Shown here piece after piece: positions 9,185 to 18,280 of a DNA stretch of 64,000 nucleotides. Positions within the stretch are counted from its first letter, which is position 1. The number at the start of each line of letters is the position of its first letter. The translations under genes and the position numbers were made by a program. Location: contig NZ_JAYMGZ010000003.1 in NCBI RefSeq assembly GCF_037078405.1, positions 558,001-622,000 of the forward strand, read 5' to 3'. The notes under the pieces are model-generated. The model was not told the origin of the DNA. It did no database searches and saw only the letters and a list, made by a program, of their open reading frames with translations. The stretch comes from Haloarcula sp. DT43 (GTDB lineage: Archaea > Halobacteriota > Halobacteria > Halobacteriales > Haloarculaceae).

Positions 9185-10377
9185 CGAATATACGGCGTTA
9201 TACAGTTGATTCAGACCCCTCAAACGGTATATCTCATTGTTCAGTGAGTGAAAATAATCGTTCCACCATGGATTACAGACTTAGAATTGATTGGAGAGTG
9301 TTTAGCCTATTCTGCATCTCCTGCGGTCAATGTTTTTCTGGGGTATTTGTCCAAAGAGAAGGGGGACAATACGACAATACGGAGGTGAAGCCGTAGGCGA
9401 CCGGAGAGGGGCTTCAGTAGAGCGCCAAGGGGGCGACCCCCAAGAGGGGAGAAGTACCAGAAAGACTAGACAGGAACGAGCGTGAGGACGGGGAGGCTGG
9501 CGACACAGCAACAGGCCGCCGGCAGTGGCGAACCAGGTGGGACCACAGACGACATCGACGGTGGGACAGTGGACCAGGTCGAAGCCAGAGTGGACGGGAG
9601 ATCGCGACGACAAGGTGGGCGGCCACCATGGCGACACTGGGGACAGACTGACTCGAGGAACAGCGTGGGAAGTCATCTTGCACACGGGGTGGTGGGCCCT
9701 GAACGCAGAGGGAGCCACAGTGGGCGGGACAGTAGACACTCGATAGGGAGAGACGCAATTCTATCAGGTTCACAATATAGGCATTTTCGCGCGTTATCAG
9801 ACTTCCACATCGTCGCTTGGACGGCCCACAACAACACTCGAAACGGGGGGTGTCACAGCAGCGGAAACGGTGGGGTGCCACCTCTCGACAAGACCACGCT
9901 CACGACGACCGCGACAGCCGTGGCCGAGGTGGTGGTGACCTCGAAAGCCCACGGGTGCTCGACCGACCGTTCCGGGACCGCCGCTGCGCTCCTCGCGAGC
10001 TGCGGTGCTTGCGGGGTCCGGGACGGTTCGAGCCCCCGTCCCCTTTCAGTCCTCCCGAGGGGGGTTGCGACGAGGGGAGAAACAGACGGTGAATGGAAAC
10101 TGGATCCTGTATCAGAAAGTCGAGATATCTACCAGAGGCCTGACCTCCAACCAGACGCCAGCACGGTGGAACCACGACCAGCGACACGAGCCCGAAACCC
10201 ACCCAACAGCACAGCGTTGTAGTGGAAGCTATAGAAATAAAGATGAAAAGACAAAAAACGTAAAAAGTTTGAGACCACATGAGACATATCCAGTTAAAAA
10301 TTTATACGTAACCTGATAGGTGAAGGGAAAGAGACGGACCTGGTTCTCCGTCGCGGATTATAGACAGCCCTCACTCA
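9185..10377. other. GC-rich, purine-skewed region without a convincing gene
   Basis: About 1.2 kb with long open frames on both strands but no recognisable protein; composition is G-rich on the plus strand from 9390 to 9750. A hairpin at 10020-10042 pairs gggacgg with ccgtccc around a ttcgagccc loop. From 10210 the sequence becomes A-rich. It may be the remains of a replicon or an untranslated RNA region; nothing further can be supported. Confidence 0.4.
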
Positions 10378-10395
10378 ACTGAGGGTTACAGACGA
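10378..10395 (-). terminator. Hairpin downstream of the MmsA-like gene
   Basis: The sequence ccctca-ctcaac-tgaggg forms a 6-bp stem and lies about 160 bases past the stop of the minus-strand dehydrogenase gene. There is no strong T-run, so a role in termination is only possible. Confidence 0.3.
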
Positions 10396-10551
10396 TGACC
10401 AGAACAGAATCAGCGGGCAGTCGCACTGAAAGAACGAACGGCATGTCGCGATATTCAGCGAGTCGGCTGGAGTGAGAATTGTATGAAATCCAACCTAATC
10501 AAATACGCGCTCGTCGGGTGCATCGGCATTATCTGGATGATGTTCGTCGAG

Positions 10552-12006
10552 TCAGGCAGAGGGCCAGCGCTCGATGTATATCGTCTCGTCAGTGTAGAAC
10601 CGGATCATATCGTCGGCCTGTGCGTGGAGGTCTCCGAAGAACGACGCCTTCCGCCCCCCGAAGTGGAAAAACGCCATTGGGGCGGCCGTCCCAGCATTCA
10701 CCGCCAGATTCCCCGCCTCCGTGTTCTGGCGGAAGGTACTGGCTTCCGCGCCGCGTTCGGTGAAGAGACTTGCGGCGTTACCGAACTCGCTACGGTTCAG
10801 TCGCGCGATGGCGTTCTCGAAGCTGTCGTATCTGGCGAGTGCAACGACTGGGCCGAACACCTCATCCTGCGAGATATCGAACTCCTCCTCGACATTGCCC
10901 AGAACCGTCGGACCGAGGAAATTGCCGTCCGGATACCCATCGACGGATACATCCCGACCATCACGAAGCAGGGTCGCACCGTCTTGTAGCGCGCCGTCGA
11001 TGTACTCCCGAACACGGGACTCGTGTTCTGGCGTGATGAGCGCACCCATGTCTACGTCGTTGAGGCCGTACCCGACGGTCATCTCGTCGGCCTGTTTGAT
11101 CAGTTCCTCGGCGAACTCCTCGTAGATTGACTTCTGGACGAGCACGACATCGTTGGCCAGACAGCGCTCACCGGCGCAGGCACATGCCGACGACAGCGTC
11201 TTCTCGACCGAGAACTTGATATCGGCGCTGTCGGAGACGATGACGTGATTCTTCGCACCGCCCTGTGCCTGAACGCGCTTGCCGGCTGCGGCAGTCGTTT
11301 CGTAGATGTGCTTGGCTACCGGTGTCGAACCAACGAAGGAGACGCCCGCGACGCCCTCATGAGTGATGAGGTCGGTCACCGTGTCGGCGCTGCCGTTGAC
11401 CAGATTGACGACGCCGTCCGGGAAGCCAGCCTCGTCAAGGAGTTCGAACATCCGCTGGCTGACAAGTGGGTCCCGCTCGGACGGCTTGAGGACAAACGCG
11501 TTCCCCGTCGCGACTGCGTACGGGAGAAACCACAGTGGGATCATTCCGGGGAAATTGAACGGTGTGACGGCGACGAATGTCCCCAGCGGCTTTCGAATGG
11601 CTGTTTCGTCGATACCAGGAGCAGCGTTCGGTAAGTGGCCTCCCTGCATCATTGAGGGGATGCCACAGGCGACTTCGACGTTCTCGATACCCCGACGGAG
11701 TTCGCCCATCGCCTCTTGCTTCGTCTTCCCGTGTTCAGTGACGATAGTTTCCGCAAGCTCCTCCTGGTGCTCTTCCAGTAGTTGTTTAAAACGGAAGAGC
11801 GGTTGAATTCGCTCCTCGACCGCTCTGTTCTGCCACGACTCGAACGCCTCGTTGCCGGCGTCGACAGCGCGGTCCACATCAGCACTGCTGCTGTAGGTCA
11901 GTTCAGCCAGAGTGTCACTCGTCGCAGGGTTGACGATGGGTTCGCCGTCATCACCGCTGGTGTCGACCCACCCGCCGCCAACGTAATTTCGGACCTGCCG
12001 TGTCAT
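10552..12006 (-). CDS. Methylmalonate-semialdehyde-type aldehyde dehydrogenase
   Basis: The 484-aa protein is a full-length aldehyde dehydrogenase. It has the MmsA-like TPFNFPGMIPLWFLPYA segment, FVGSTPVAKHIY for nucleotide binding and catalytic Cys in AGERCLAND at about 283-291. MmsA enzymes oxidise methylmalonate or malonate semialdehyde with NAD+ and CoA; relatives in sugar-acid clusters oxidise 2-oxoglutarate semialdehyde. Given the FAH-type dehydratase at 34.8 kb, a semialdehyde role in the same catabolism is plausible but unproven. It is monocistronic, and its start is followed upstream by an AT-rich promoter region. Confidence 0.8.
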   Translation of the reverse strand: MTRQVRNYVGGGWVDTSGDDGEPIVNPATSDTLAELTYSSSADVDRAVDAGNEAFESWQNRAVEERIQPLFRFKQLLEEHQEELAETIVTEHGKTKQEAMGELRRGIENVEVACGIPSMMQGGHLPNAAPGIDETAIRKPLGTFVAVTPFNFPGMIPLWFLPYAVATGNAFVLKPSERDPLVSQRMFELLDEAGFPDGVVNLVNGSADTVTDLITHEGVAGVSFVGSTPVAKHIYETTAAAGKRVQAQGGAKNHVIVSDSADIKFSVEKTLSSACACAGERCLANDVVLVQKSIYEEFAEELIKQADEMTVGYGLNDVDMGALITPEHESRVREYIDGALQDGATLLRDGRDVSVDGYPDGNFLGPTVLGNVEEEFDISQDEVFGPVVALARYDSFENAIARLNRSEFGNAASLFTERGAEASTFRQNTEAGNLAVNAGTAAPMAFFHFGGRKASFFGDLHAQADDMIRFYTDETIYIERWPSA

Positions 12007-12435
12007 ACCTCACGTTTCATCACCTGATTACTTCAACACCCCCTCTTATGCCAAATATAAATCCGTCCGGTGACCGCTTGGAAATTGAAAAATCAATTCA
12101 CCATCTAGTTTGAGGCGGGATACGTTGAGAGCAATAGCCATGGGCGTTCGCAACGCTGTTGTATTGTTCTGTTCGTACGATGACAGACTCCCCCGCCATC
12201 TTCGAACTGCGTGATTCGCTGTACTATCTTCCGACGAGTCGGACATCAATTATCTACTGAGTGGCAGCGCATGATTCGACGGTACTCTAGTGAACATCAC
12301 CGCCGACAGCGAGTTCGCGGGTCGTGTGTTGTGACCAAGGCCCTGTGTGCCCATATTTCACCACCAAACGGACCGCTGCCGGGCGTTCCCAGTCTGACGG
12401 ACAGGACTTAGTATCTCGTGGGTCTCACTAGAATC
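12007..12435. promoter_or_regulatory. Divergent intergenic region between mmsA-like and larA-like genes
   Basis: About 430 bases without a plausible gene lie between the minus-strand dehydrogenase and the plus-strand LarA-family gene. The AT-rich stretch ccaaatataaatcc near 12050 is a candidate archaeal TATA region for the minus-strand gene. No operator could be identified. Confidence 0.4.
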
Positions 12436-13758
12436 ATGTCGGAGATCTCTCTCAGTATCCCGGACCCGAAACGACTCGCGGCGGCCAACGATGTCGTCCG
12501 GGAGGCTCTGCCTCGGTTCGCTCCTGCGTCAGTCGAGTGGGAGACCGAGAGCATCGCAAACGTACCAGCTGCGGGGCGAGCGGCCATTGATGCCCTCCCA
12601 GCACTCGACTCACTCCCGTCCGGTTCGGAAATCGCTGTGACAGCTGGGAGCCGTGGCATCCGGGACTTTCCTCGAATTATCTCCGGCGCTGTCGAAGCGT
12701 TACAGGACAGGGGATACAAACCGTTTGTGTTCCCCTCGATGGGGAGCCATGGCGGTGCGACCGCCGACGGGCAACGGGCGGTCCTCGCCGACCTCGGAAT
12801 GACGCCGGATTCGCTGGGATGTCCGATCCGCTCGTCGATGGAGACTGTGGAGGTCGGTCCGGATGAGGGGCGGACAGTCTACGTTGATGCCAATGCTGCC
12901 GACGCCGATGCCATTCTCATCGCCAACCGGGTCAAGCCACATACGGACTTCACCGACACAATCGAGTCCGGCCTCTGCAAAATGGCGGTCATTGGGATGG
13001 GCAAACACCGTGGGGCCGAAATGATGCACAATGCGGGCTTGACGGGCGATATGGGTAAGGAGATCCGCGAGCGGGCAGCGATCCTGTTCGACGAACTACC
13101 GATCCTCGGCGGTATTGCGCTTGTCGAAAACGCACACGACCGAGCAACACACATAGAGGGGATACCGACAGAGCAGATACTCGAACGGGAATCGGAGCTG
13201 CTGGAGCGTGCCTATCGGGAATTGCCGATGCTCCCCGTTGACGACTTGGACCTGCTCATCGTTGACGAGATGGGTAAGGAAGTGAGCGGCACCGGTCTGG
13301 ATACGAACGTCATCGGGCGGACGTACTTCGAGGGGGAGCCGGAACCTGACCGACCGAACTACACACGCATCTACGTCCGCTCGCTGACGCCGCCGTCACA
13401 CGGCAACGGACTAGGGATCGGTCTCGCTGATATAGTCCACGAGGACCTCGTACGTGAGCTTAATCTCGGCGACACCTACGTCAACATCGCTACGAGCGGG
13501 GAAACGAAGCGGGCGAAGATTCCACTGATTGTCCCGGACGACGAAAGTGCGCTGTTACTCGCACCGTCGATAACAGGAACACCCGACCCGGGGAAATTGC
13601 GGATTGTACGGATTCCGAACACGATGGAGCCCGGCCAGTTGTTCGTCTCGGAGCCGGTTGCCAACGACCTTGAAGACAACGAGTCCGTCACCGTTGGTGA
13701 ACTCCGGGAACTAGAACTAGATGATGGCACGCTAGCTTCCGACCCGTACGGTATCTGA
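12436..13758 (+). CDS. LarA-family (DUF2088) nickel-dependent racemase/epimerase-like protein
   Basis: From ATG 12436 the product is 440 aa; an earlier GTG at 12418 is less likely. It shows the family's N-terminal VTAGSRGIRDFP segment, the FPSMGSHGGAT loop with a conserved histidine at about residue 105, and NRVKPHTDFTDTIESGL followed by GMGKHRGAEMMH in the second domain. LarA proteins use a pincer nickel cofactor to racemise or epimerise 2-hydroxyacids, and homologues act on malate, 2-hydroxyglutarate and aldonates. This branch is diverged from lactate racemase. No LarB, LarC or LarE cofactor genes are nearby. In this cluster it may interconvert isomers of the imported hydroxyacid. Confidence 0.65.
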   Translation: MSEISLSIPDPKRLAAANDVVREALPRFAPASVEWETESIANVPAAGRAAIDALPALDSLPSGSEIAVTAGSRGIRDFPRIISGAVEALQDRGYKPFVFPSMGSHGGATADGQRAVLADLGMTPDSLGCPIRSSMETVEVGPDEGRTVYVDANAADADAILIANRVKPHTDFTDTIESGLCKMAVIGMGKHRGAEMMHNAGLTGDMGKEIRERAAILFDELPILGGIALVENAHDRATHIEGIPTEQILERESELLERAYRELPMLPVDDLDLLIVDEMGKEVSGTGLDTNVIGRTYFEGEPEPDRPNYTRIYVRSLTPPSHGNGLGIGLADIVHEDLVRELNLGDTYVNIATSGETKRAKIPLIVPDDESALLLAPSITGTPDPGKLRIVRIPNTMEPGQLFVSEPVANDLEDNESVTVGELRELELDDGTLASDPYGI

Positions 13759-13791
13759 AGCGAACTCGGCTTGCGAATCTCGTCACCGCAC

Positions 13792-14544
13792 TCAGAAGTG
13801 ACTGAACTTGTCCCGTCGGTAGATGTCGATGCTGTTGATGTGTGTCGGCGGGTCCTGAGCGACGGCGAAGGCGATAGCCTCAGCGACCTCCGACGCCTCG
13901 GTTACCTCACCTTGCTCGAACCGTTCGTTCATCGGGTTGTCGTCCTCCGAGCCGAACTCTGTCCGGACCTCGGTGGGATTGATTTGCGTGATACCGATAT
14001 CGTCCTCGCCGACCGCTCCCTGGAGGCTCAGTGCGAACCCGCGGATCCACCACTTGGTGGCTGCATACACCGGGTTCTTCGGCCGCGGATACTGACCGGA
14101 GAAACTCGATACGAACACGAGCGAGCCCTCGCCCTCACGGAGGTGTGGCAAGGCTGCTCGGGCGGTGTAGAAGGCACCGTCGACATTGACATCCATCATC
14201 ATCCGGTAGGACTCGTCAGATATCTCCTCGACGGGTTCGTCGATACCCAGACCCGCATTGGCGACGACGATGTCTAGTGACCCAAACGTCTCGACAGTCA
14301 CTTCCACGGCTGCCGCTACTTGATCGGGGTCCGTGACGTCTGTCCGGACGACACGCGTCTCGGCGTCGGTCGCTTCCTCAACGTCCGCGGCGATGGATTC
14401 TAGGTCGTCTTCGCTTCGAGCGGCGAGGACGACAGCAGCCCCATCTGCGGCGAGTTGCTTGACTGTCGCAGCACCGATACCCGAACTCGCACCCGTGACC
14501 AACGCGGTCTGTCCGGCTAACGGACGCTCGCTATCGCTTGGCAT
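13792..14544 (-). CDS. Short-chain dehydrogenase/reductase
   Basis: The start at 14544 (MPSDSERPLAGQTALVTG) leaves the first glycine motif TGASSGIG near residue 18. An ATG at 14568 is also in frame. NAG follows at about residue 95, and YAATK contains the catalytic Tyr/Lys at about 159-163. These are classical SDR features, with NADP(H) preference suggested by AARS after strand two. Length of 250 aa is standard. It is convergent with the LarA-family gene and may oxidise the alcohol or hydroxyacid handled by the cluster; the substrate cannot be read from sequence. Confidence 0.8.
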   Translation of the reverse strand: MPSDSERPLAGQTALVTGASSGIGAATVKQLAADGAAVVLAARSEDDLESIAADVEEATDAETRVVRTDVTDPDQVAAAVEVTVETFGSLDIVVANAGLGIDEPVEEISDESYRMMMDVNVDGAFYTARAALPHLREGEGSLVFVSSFSGQYPRPKNPVYAATKWWIRGFALSLQGAVGEDDIGITQINPTEVRTEFGSEDDNPMNERFEQGEVTEASEVAEAIAFAVAQDPPTHINSIDIYRRDKFSHF

Positions 14545-14692
14545 ACACATGTCCGCTTGGGCGAACATGAAATATACCTTTTGTCGCTCTCGGTGGTCGT
14601 GAACGGAGACGGGGCGTCCCTGTCAGTCCCGCCGAGGACTGGTCCATCTCACCGACGGTATATTTATTGGCGTTAATCGCAACTATCCGAAC

Positions 14693-14974
14693 ATGACACA
14701 TGGGCCAGACGCAGTCCACGAACTCATTACTGAGGCCGGCTGGTCCTATCCAGTGACGTCGCGTCGGCTAGAGGAACGCCGGCCGATGGAGAATATTACT
14801 ATCGACGAAAACGGAAATTCCATGATGCTCTCCGAGTTGTTGCACGAGGCTGACGTACAGCGATTCGAAAGTCATAGCGACGTGCAGGATAAGCTCGGCC
14901 CAATCTGCGAAGCAGAGAGCACAGCGCGGCAGACAGGAATCGTCGGAAAGCTGAAAGCGGCGTTCCTGGGCTGA
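14693..14974 (+). CDS. Small acidic haloarchaeal protein, DUF5789-like
   Basis: The 93-aa product has a FP/YPVTSRRLEE-type helix near residue 18 and a second conserved-looking ELLHEADVQRFES segment, similar in layout to haloarchaeal DUF5789 proteins of unknown function. It ends one base before the next ATG, so it forms an operon with the membrane protein at 14976. No catalytic motif is visible. Confidence 0.5.
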   Translation: MTHGPDAVHELITEAGWSYPVTSRRLEERRPMENITIDENGNSMMLSELLHEADVQRFESHSDVQDKLGPICEAESTARQTGIVGKLKAAFLG

Positions 14975-14975
14975 G

Positions 14976-16046
14976 ATGAACAAGCTACGTACTCTTTCTT
15001 GGGGTGGTGGCGGACTGCTCGTCCTTCTTGCAATCTGGGCAGCGATTCATTACAACGGCCCACTGCTTCGCTTCGCTCCTGCGGCCCTCGTTGGCATCGT
15101 GGCGGCAGGTCTCCCCTTCGGTCTCGCGTATTCGAAGAGTGCCATCAAATCGCTACGGCTGAGCCTCGCAGACACTGACGAGGGCTTTAGTGCCGAACAG
15201 GGGTCGGTGTTCGTCTCCACGTCGGCCATCGACGACTCTATCGACTTTTTGGAGGCGGTGCATTCGGTGCTTCAGTCTGACGAGGAGTACGACTCGGTGG
15301 AACGAGACTCGTTCGAAGAGGGGCCGGGATTGACCGTTCTCCACAGCGGCTTCCACAACTCATTTGTCCGCATTACGGCGGCTGGCCGCGTTGTCGTCAC
15401 CGGAGCGTCCGAGCGTACGAAGCTACTCGCGGATACAGTAAGTGACGCGTACTCGCTGTCCTTCGAGCGGACGCGGAACAACCCCTTCGACGGGATGGAA
15501 CCCGTTCACGGGGGGCCACGCGTGTTCTTGGGCGCCCTCGTCTTCGCTATGCTCCTCTTTGGGACCCACGCGGTAACCGCGACAGCGTACCCCACCGATA
15601 CGTACAATCCAGCCGAGCGGGCCGTCATGGTCGGCTTCGACGCCAGCGGGAGCCTCGACCCGCGCGTCTCCGAAACGGATGCAAAGCTATCGAAGGCAGC
15701 GTTCCTCGTTAAAGTCGTGAACGAGTCCGCAACTGAGGTTCGGTGGCGCGGCAACGATACCGAACGGATTGCGGAACACGGTGAGAGTGCACTGGAGGCG
15801 TCCAATGACGCCCGATCGCTGCTCGCCTCGGCCGAAGACGAGTCCCTCACGCAAGAACAGACCGAGCGGGCCAGTCGTATTCGAGGCCAGCTCGCGGAGG
15901 CTGAACGAAACGTGGCAACCGCTCTGACGGACGCAGCCGACAGGGAGGCACTCGAGAACACGGAGCCGCTAACCCGTTTGAGCGGTGAGTTACGGGCCTC
16001 CGCGAACCGAACCGATGCTGGTAGTTCACCCGTTTCCACCGGGTAA
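14976..16046 (+). CDS. Membrane protein with extracytoplasmic coiled-coil-like C-terminus
   Basis: The 356-aa product has two N-terminal membrane segments (residues about 8-24 and 32-51), a cytoplasmic or surface domain, a third membrane segment at about 183-203 and a C-terminal region rich in Glu, Ala and Arg (about 265-340) that looks helical. The N-terminal 110 residues contain a DSIDFLEAVHSVLQ stretch. I do not recognise a family. It is co-transcribed with the small gene before it and convergent with the gene at 16083. Confidence 0.5.
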   Translation: MNKLRTLSWGGGGLLVLLAIWAAIHYNGPLLRFAPAALVGIVAAGLPFGLAYSKSAIKSLRLSLADTDEGFSAEQGSVFVSTSAIDDSIDFLEAVHSVLQSDEEYDSVERDSFEEGPGLTVLHSGFHNSFVRITAAGRVVVTGASERTKLLADTVSDAYSLSFERTRNNPFDGMEPVHGGPRVFLGALVFAMLLFGTHAVTATAYPTDTYNPAERAVMVGFDASGSLDPRVSETDAKLSKAAFLVKVVNESATEVRWRGNDTERIAEHGESALEASNDARSLLASAEDESLTQEQTERASRIRGQLAEAERNVATALTDAADREALENTEPLTRLSGELRASANRTDAGSSPVSTG

Positions 16047-16082
16047 TGGCGAGGTGGTCACTCCAGAACGTACCGAATCGAG

Positions 16083-17171
16083 CTAGGTCCTCGGTTCGGT
16101 GAGGGCGTCGACGCATTCCGAACCCAACTTCCCTCTCTCAGGATGGATGATCTCGGAGAGGAGCGAGTTCGTGTCGACGTCGGCGTTTATCGAATCGCTC
16201 GACGACTCAGACGGAGAATCGGGAAAGACGACTGCGAACGTGTACCGCCCCCAGACCAGTGCCGTCCGGTAGTTGTTCGCCAGCGCAGTCCCCGCCTCCG
16301 CAGCGGACTGCTGGTCGGACCAGCGGTCAATGACGAGTATTATAGTCGTTCCACGAGGGCTTCGGTAGGTAGATTCGTGTCGAACGTCGGGCGTCCAGGG
16401 AATCGTCAGTTCATTCGGTCCCTGGAACGTACTGGCGTTGAGTTGCCGAACGTCTTCCCAGCCCTCGAGTCCCACGCTCAGTGCCGCATCGACAGGAACG
16501 GGCCGCAACGACGCCGGGTGGGCGTCGGTCGGGGGCCGTGGACAGGCCGCAGACGACGGTGCCAGGGTACCGTTGCTCGTCTGCCCCTCGAACAGGGACT
16601 GACTCACCGATACCGGCGTCACCGCCGGTTCGACATCCTCGTCCGGGGTTTGCGAGCTGTCGAAGTTGGCTGTTGTGGCTACTGCGACGCTGGCAACCAT
16701 GAGTACGACGACGAGAGCCACCTTGCCAGCTCTGAGAAGTGTCGATGAGAGGGAAGGTATCGCGGCCGTAATGTGGTGGTGAACAGAGGGACTATCGTCG
16801 AAAGCGCCGGGTTCGAAGTGGTCGGCCAGAAGTGTCTGTCGGCGGTCGCGGTCGAGAGCGTACAGCGCCATTCCGTGTAGTTCTCGAGCATCGACGACAC
16901 AGGTGTCGTCCGGCATGCTTTCGACATCCGCCACCGTCCTGACGACGATTCTATCGGCGTGGTCTCGGCTCCACGGCGGTGTCTTCGTGATACGAACATC
17001 GAGCGTTTGGCCGGGGATTTCGTGCGGAGCCTGCAACAACAGCCTCCCACACTCGGCTGTCTCGACGGTCCAGCCGCGCGCTTCGTACAGGTCCGCAACA
17101 AACCGGGTCAGTTGCTGCTGGTCGAACCGTCTGATTCGCTGAACGAACTCCTCACGAGTCGGGATTTGCAC
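16083..17171 (-). CDS. Mrr-like N-terminal domain fused to a membrane-anchored domain
   Basis: The 362-aa protein starts with QRIRRFDQQQLTRFVADLYEARGW, which has the look of a restriction-endonuclase-like (Mrr-type) helix, followed by DVRITKT and IVVRTVADVES strands. One membrane segment follows at about 147-165, then an outer domain. The nuclease motif is incomplete: a clear D...(Q/E)xK is not visible, so it may be inactive or a sensor. It starts three bases past the 3' end of the tartrate/D-malate dehydrogenase gene on the same strand. Confidence 0.4.
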   Translation of the reverse strand: MQIPTREEFVQRIRRFDQQQLTRFVADLYEARGWTVETAECGRLLLQAPHEIPGQTLDVRITKTPPWSRDHADRIVVRTVADVESMPDDTCVVDARELHGMALYALDRDRRQTLLADHFEPGAFDDSPSVHHHITAAIPSLSSTLLRAGKVALVVVLMVASVAVATTANFDSSQTPDEDVEPAVTPVSVSQSLFEGQTSNGTLAPSSAACPRPPTDAHPASLRPVPVDAALSVGLEGWEDVRQLNASTFQGPNELTIPWTPDVRHESTYRSPRGTTIILVIDRWSDQQSAAEAGTALANNYRTALVWGRYTFAVVFPDSPSESSSDSINADVDTNSLLSEIIHPERGKLGSECVDALTEPRT

Positions 17172-17174
17172 TGG

Positions 17175-18230
17175 TTATAGGCGGGCGCGAAGGTCTGTGA
17201 CGACATCGTTAGTACCAGCGTCCCCGCCGAGATCCGGCGTTCGGGGGGCGGAGTCGTCGGCCAACTGCTCGGCGACGACCTCGCGAAGGCAGTCGGCCGC
17301 GGCCACCTCACCGAGGTCGTCGAACAGCATAGCTCCGGAGAGTACCGTCGCGAGCGGGTTGGCAATCCCCTGTCCCTGGATGTCCGGAGCGCTGCCGTGA
17401 ACCGGTTCAAACATCGACGGCGCGTCCCCATCGACACAGAGGTTCGCCGACGGCGCGAGTCCCATGCTGCCCGAAATAATCGCCCCGAGGTCGGTGAGGA
17501 TGTCGCCAAAGAGGTTCGACGCGACGACCACGTCGAACGCCTCGGGTCGACGCACGAAGTCCATCGCGGCGGCGTCGACGAGCAAGCGCTCGACGGTCAC
17601 GTCCGGGTACTCCTCGCTTATCTCTTCGACGACGTCATCCCAGAGGACCATCCCGTAGGCCTGGGCGTTGGACTTCGTTACGTTCGTCAGTTTCCCATCC
17701 CGCTCGGCGGCCGCCTTGAACGCTTCACGAACGATCGTCTCGGTTCCTTTGCGGGTAAACACCGCGCTCTGGACTGCAACTTCGTGTTCGAACCCGCGGT
17801 GTTCGCGTCCACCGACGTCAGCGTACTCGCCCTCGGTGTTCTCCCGGTAGACCACGAAATCGATATCGCCGCCTTCGTATCCCCGAAGCGGACTCTGTAC
17901 ACCCACGCGGAGTTCGGTCGGTCGTTTGCATATCTGCTGGTTGAGCTCCTTACGGATGGGCAACATGAGACCGCGGAGCGTCACGTGGTCGGGGATATCA
18001 GGATGACCGACCGCACCCAGCAAGATAGCGTCGTACCTGCGAAGTTGGTCGACGCCGTCGTCTGGCATCATTGCCCCCTCCTGAAGATACCGTTCGCTTC
18101 CCCAGTCGAACTCCGTGTAGTCGATATCGAAGCCCTCACGCTCTGCCACGTCATCGAGTATCGGCTTGACCGCCGCCACGACTTCGGTTCCGATTCCGTC
18201 GCCCGGTATCAGTGCAACAGTGTATGTCAT
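17175..18230 (-). CDS. Tartrate/D-malate-type beta-decarboxylating dehydrogenase
   Basis: The 351-aa protein is an isocitrate/isopropylmalate dehydrogenase family member. It has ALIPGDGIGTEV at the N-terminus, HVTLRGLMLPIRKELNQQ and the substrate loop ENTEGEYADVGG. The nucleotide and metal region carries NLFGDILTDLGA and EPVHGSAPDIQGQ. The loops fit tartrate or D-malate dehydrogenase better than leucine biosynthesis, and no leuCD genes are nearby. It lies 50 bases after the ABC ATPase gene and is likely the last gene of the importer operon. It would oxidatively decarboxylate a 2-hydroxy diacid with NAD+. Confidence 0.75.
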   Translation of the reverse strand: MTYTVALIPGDGIGTEVVAAVKPILDDVAEREGFDIDYTEFDWGSERYLQEGAMMPDDGVDQLRRYDAILLGAVGHPDIPDHVTLRGLMLPIRKELNQQICKRPTELRVGVQSPLRGYEGGDIDFVVYRENTEGEYADVGGREHRGFEHEVAVQSAVFTRKGTETIVREAFKAAAERDGKLTNVTKSNAQAYGMVLWDDVVEEISEEYPDVTVERLLVDAAAMDFVRRPEAFDVVVASNLFGDILTDLGAIISGSMGLAPSANLCVDGDAPSMFEPVHGSAPDIQGQGIANPLATVLSGAMLFDDLGEVAAADCLREVVAEQLADDSAPRTPDLGGDAGTNDVVTDLRARL

Positions 18231-18280
18231 GAGTCGGATTGTGAGTTATCCGCAACCGTTCAGCTCCGCGTTCGCACTGG

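Noticed and set aside
10020-10042. ggttcgagccc looks like a tRNA T-loop
   Set aside because: No acceptor stem, D-arm or anticodon arm could be built around it. The piece folds as a simple hairpin.
9482-10222. Plus-strand 246-codon open frame in the GC-rich region
   Set aside because: The translation is rich in Arg, Gly, Ser and Thr with no hydrophobic core and differs from the acidic haloarchaeal pattern. Competing long frames occur on both strands, as expected from high GC.
10483-10989. Plus-strand 168-codon open frame with a membrane-like N-terminus
   Set aside because: Most of it lies antisense to the MmsA-like dehydrogenase, whose motifs are unmistakable. Only the first 20 codons fall outside it.
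12436-13758. Considered as a DUF362-type iron-sulfur protein
   Set aside because: No ferredoxin-type cysteine motifs are present, and the GSHGGAT and GMGKHRGAE blocks fit the LarA family better.
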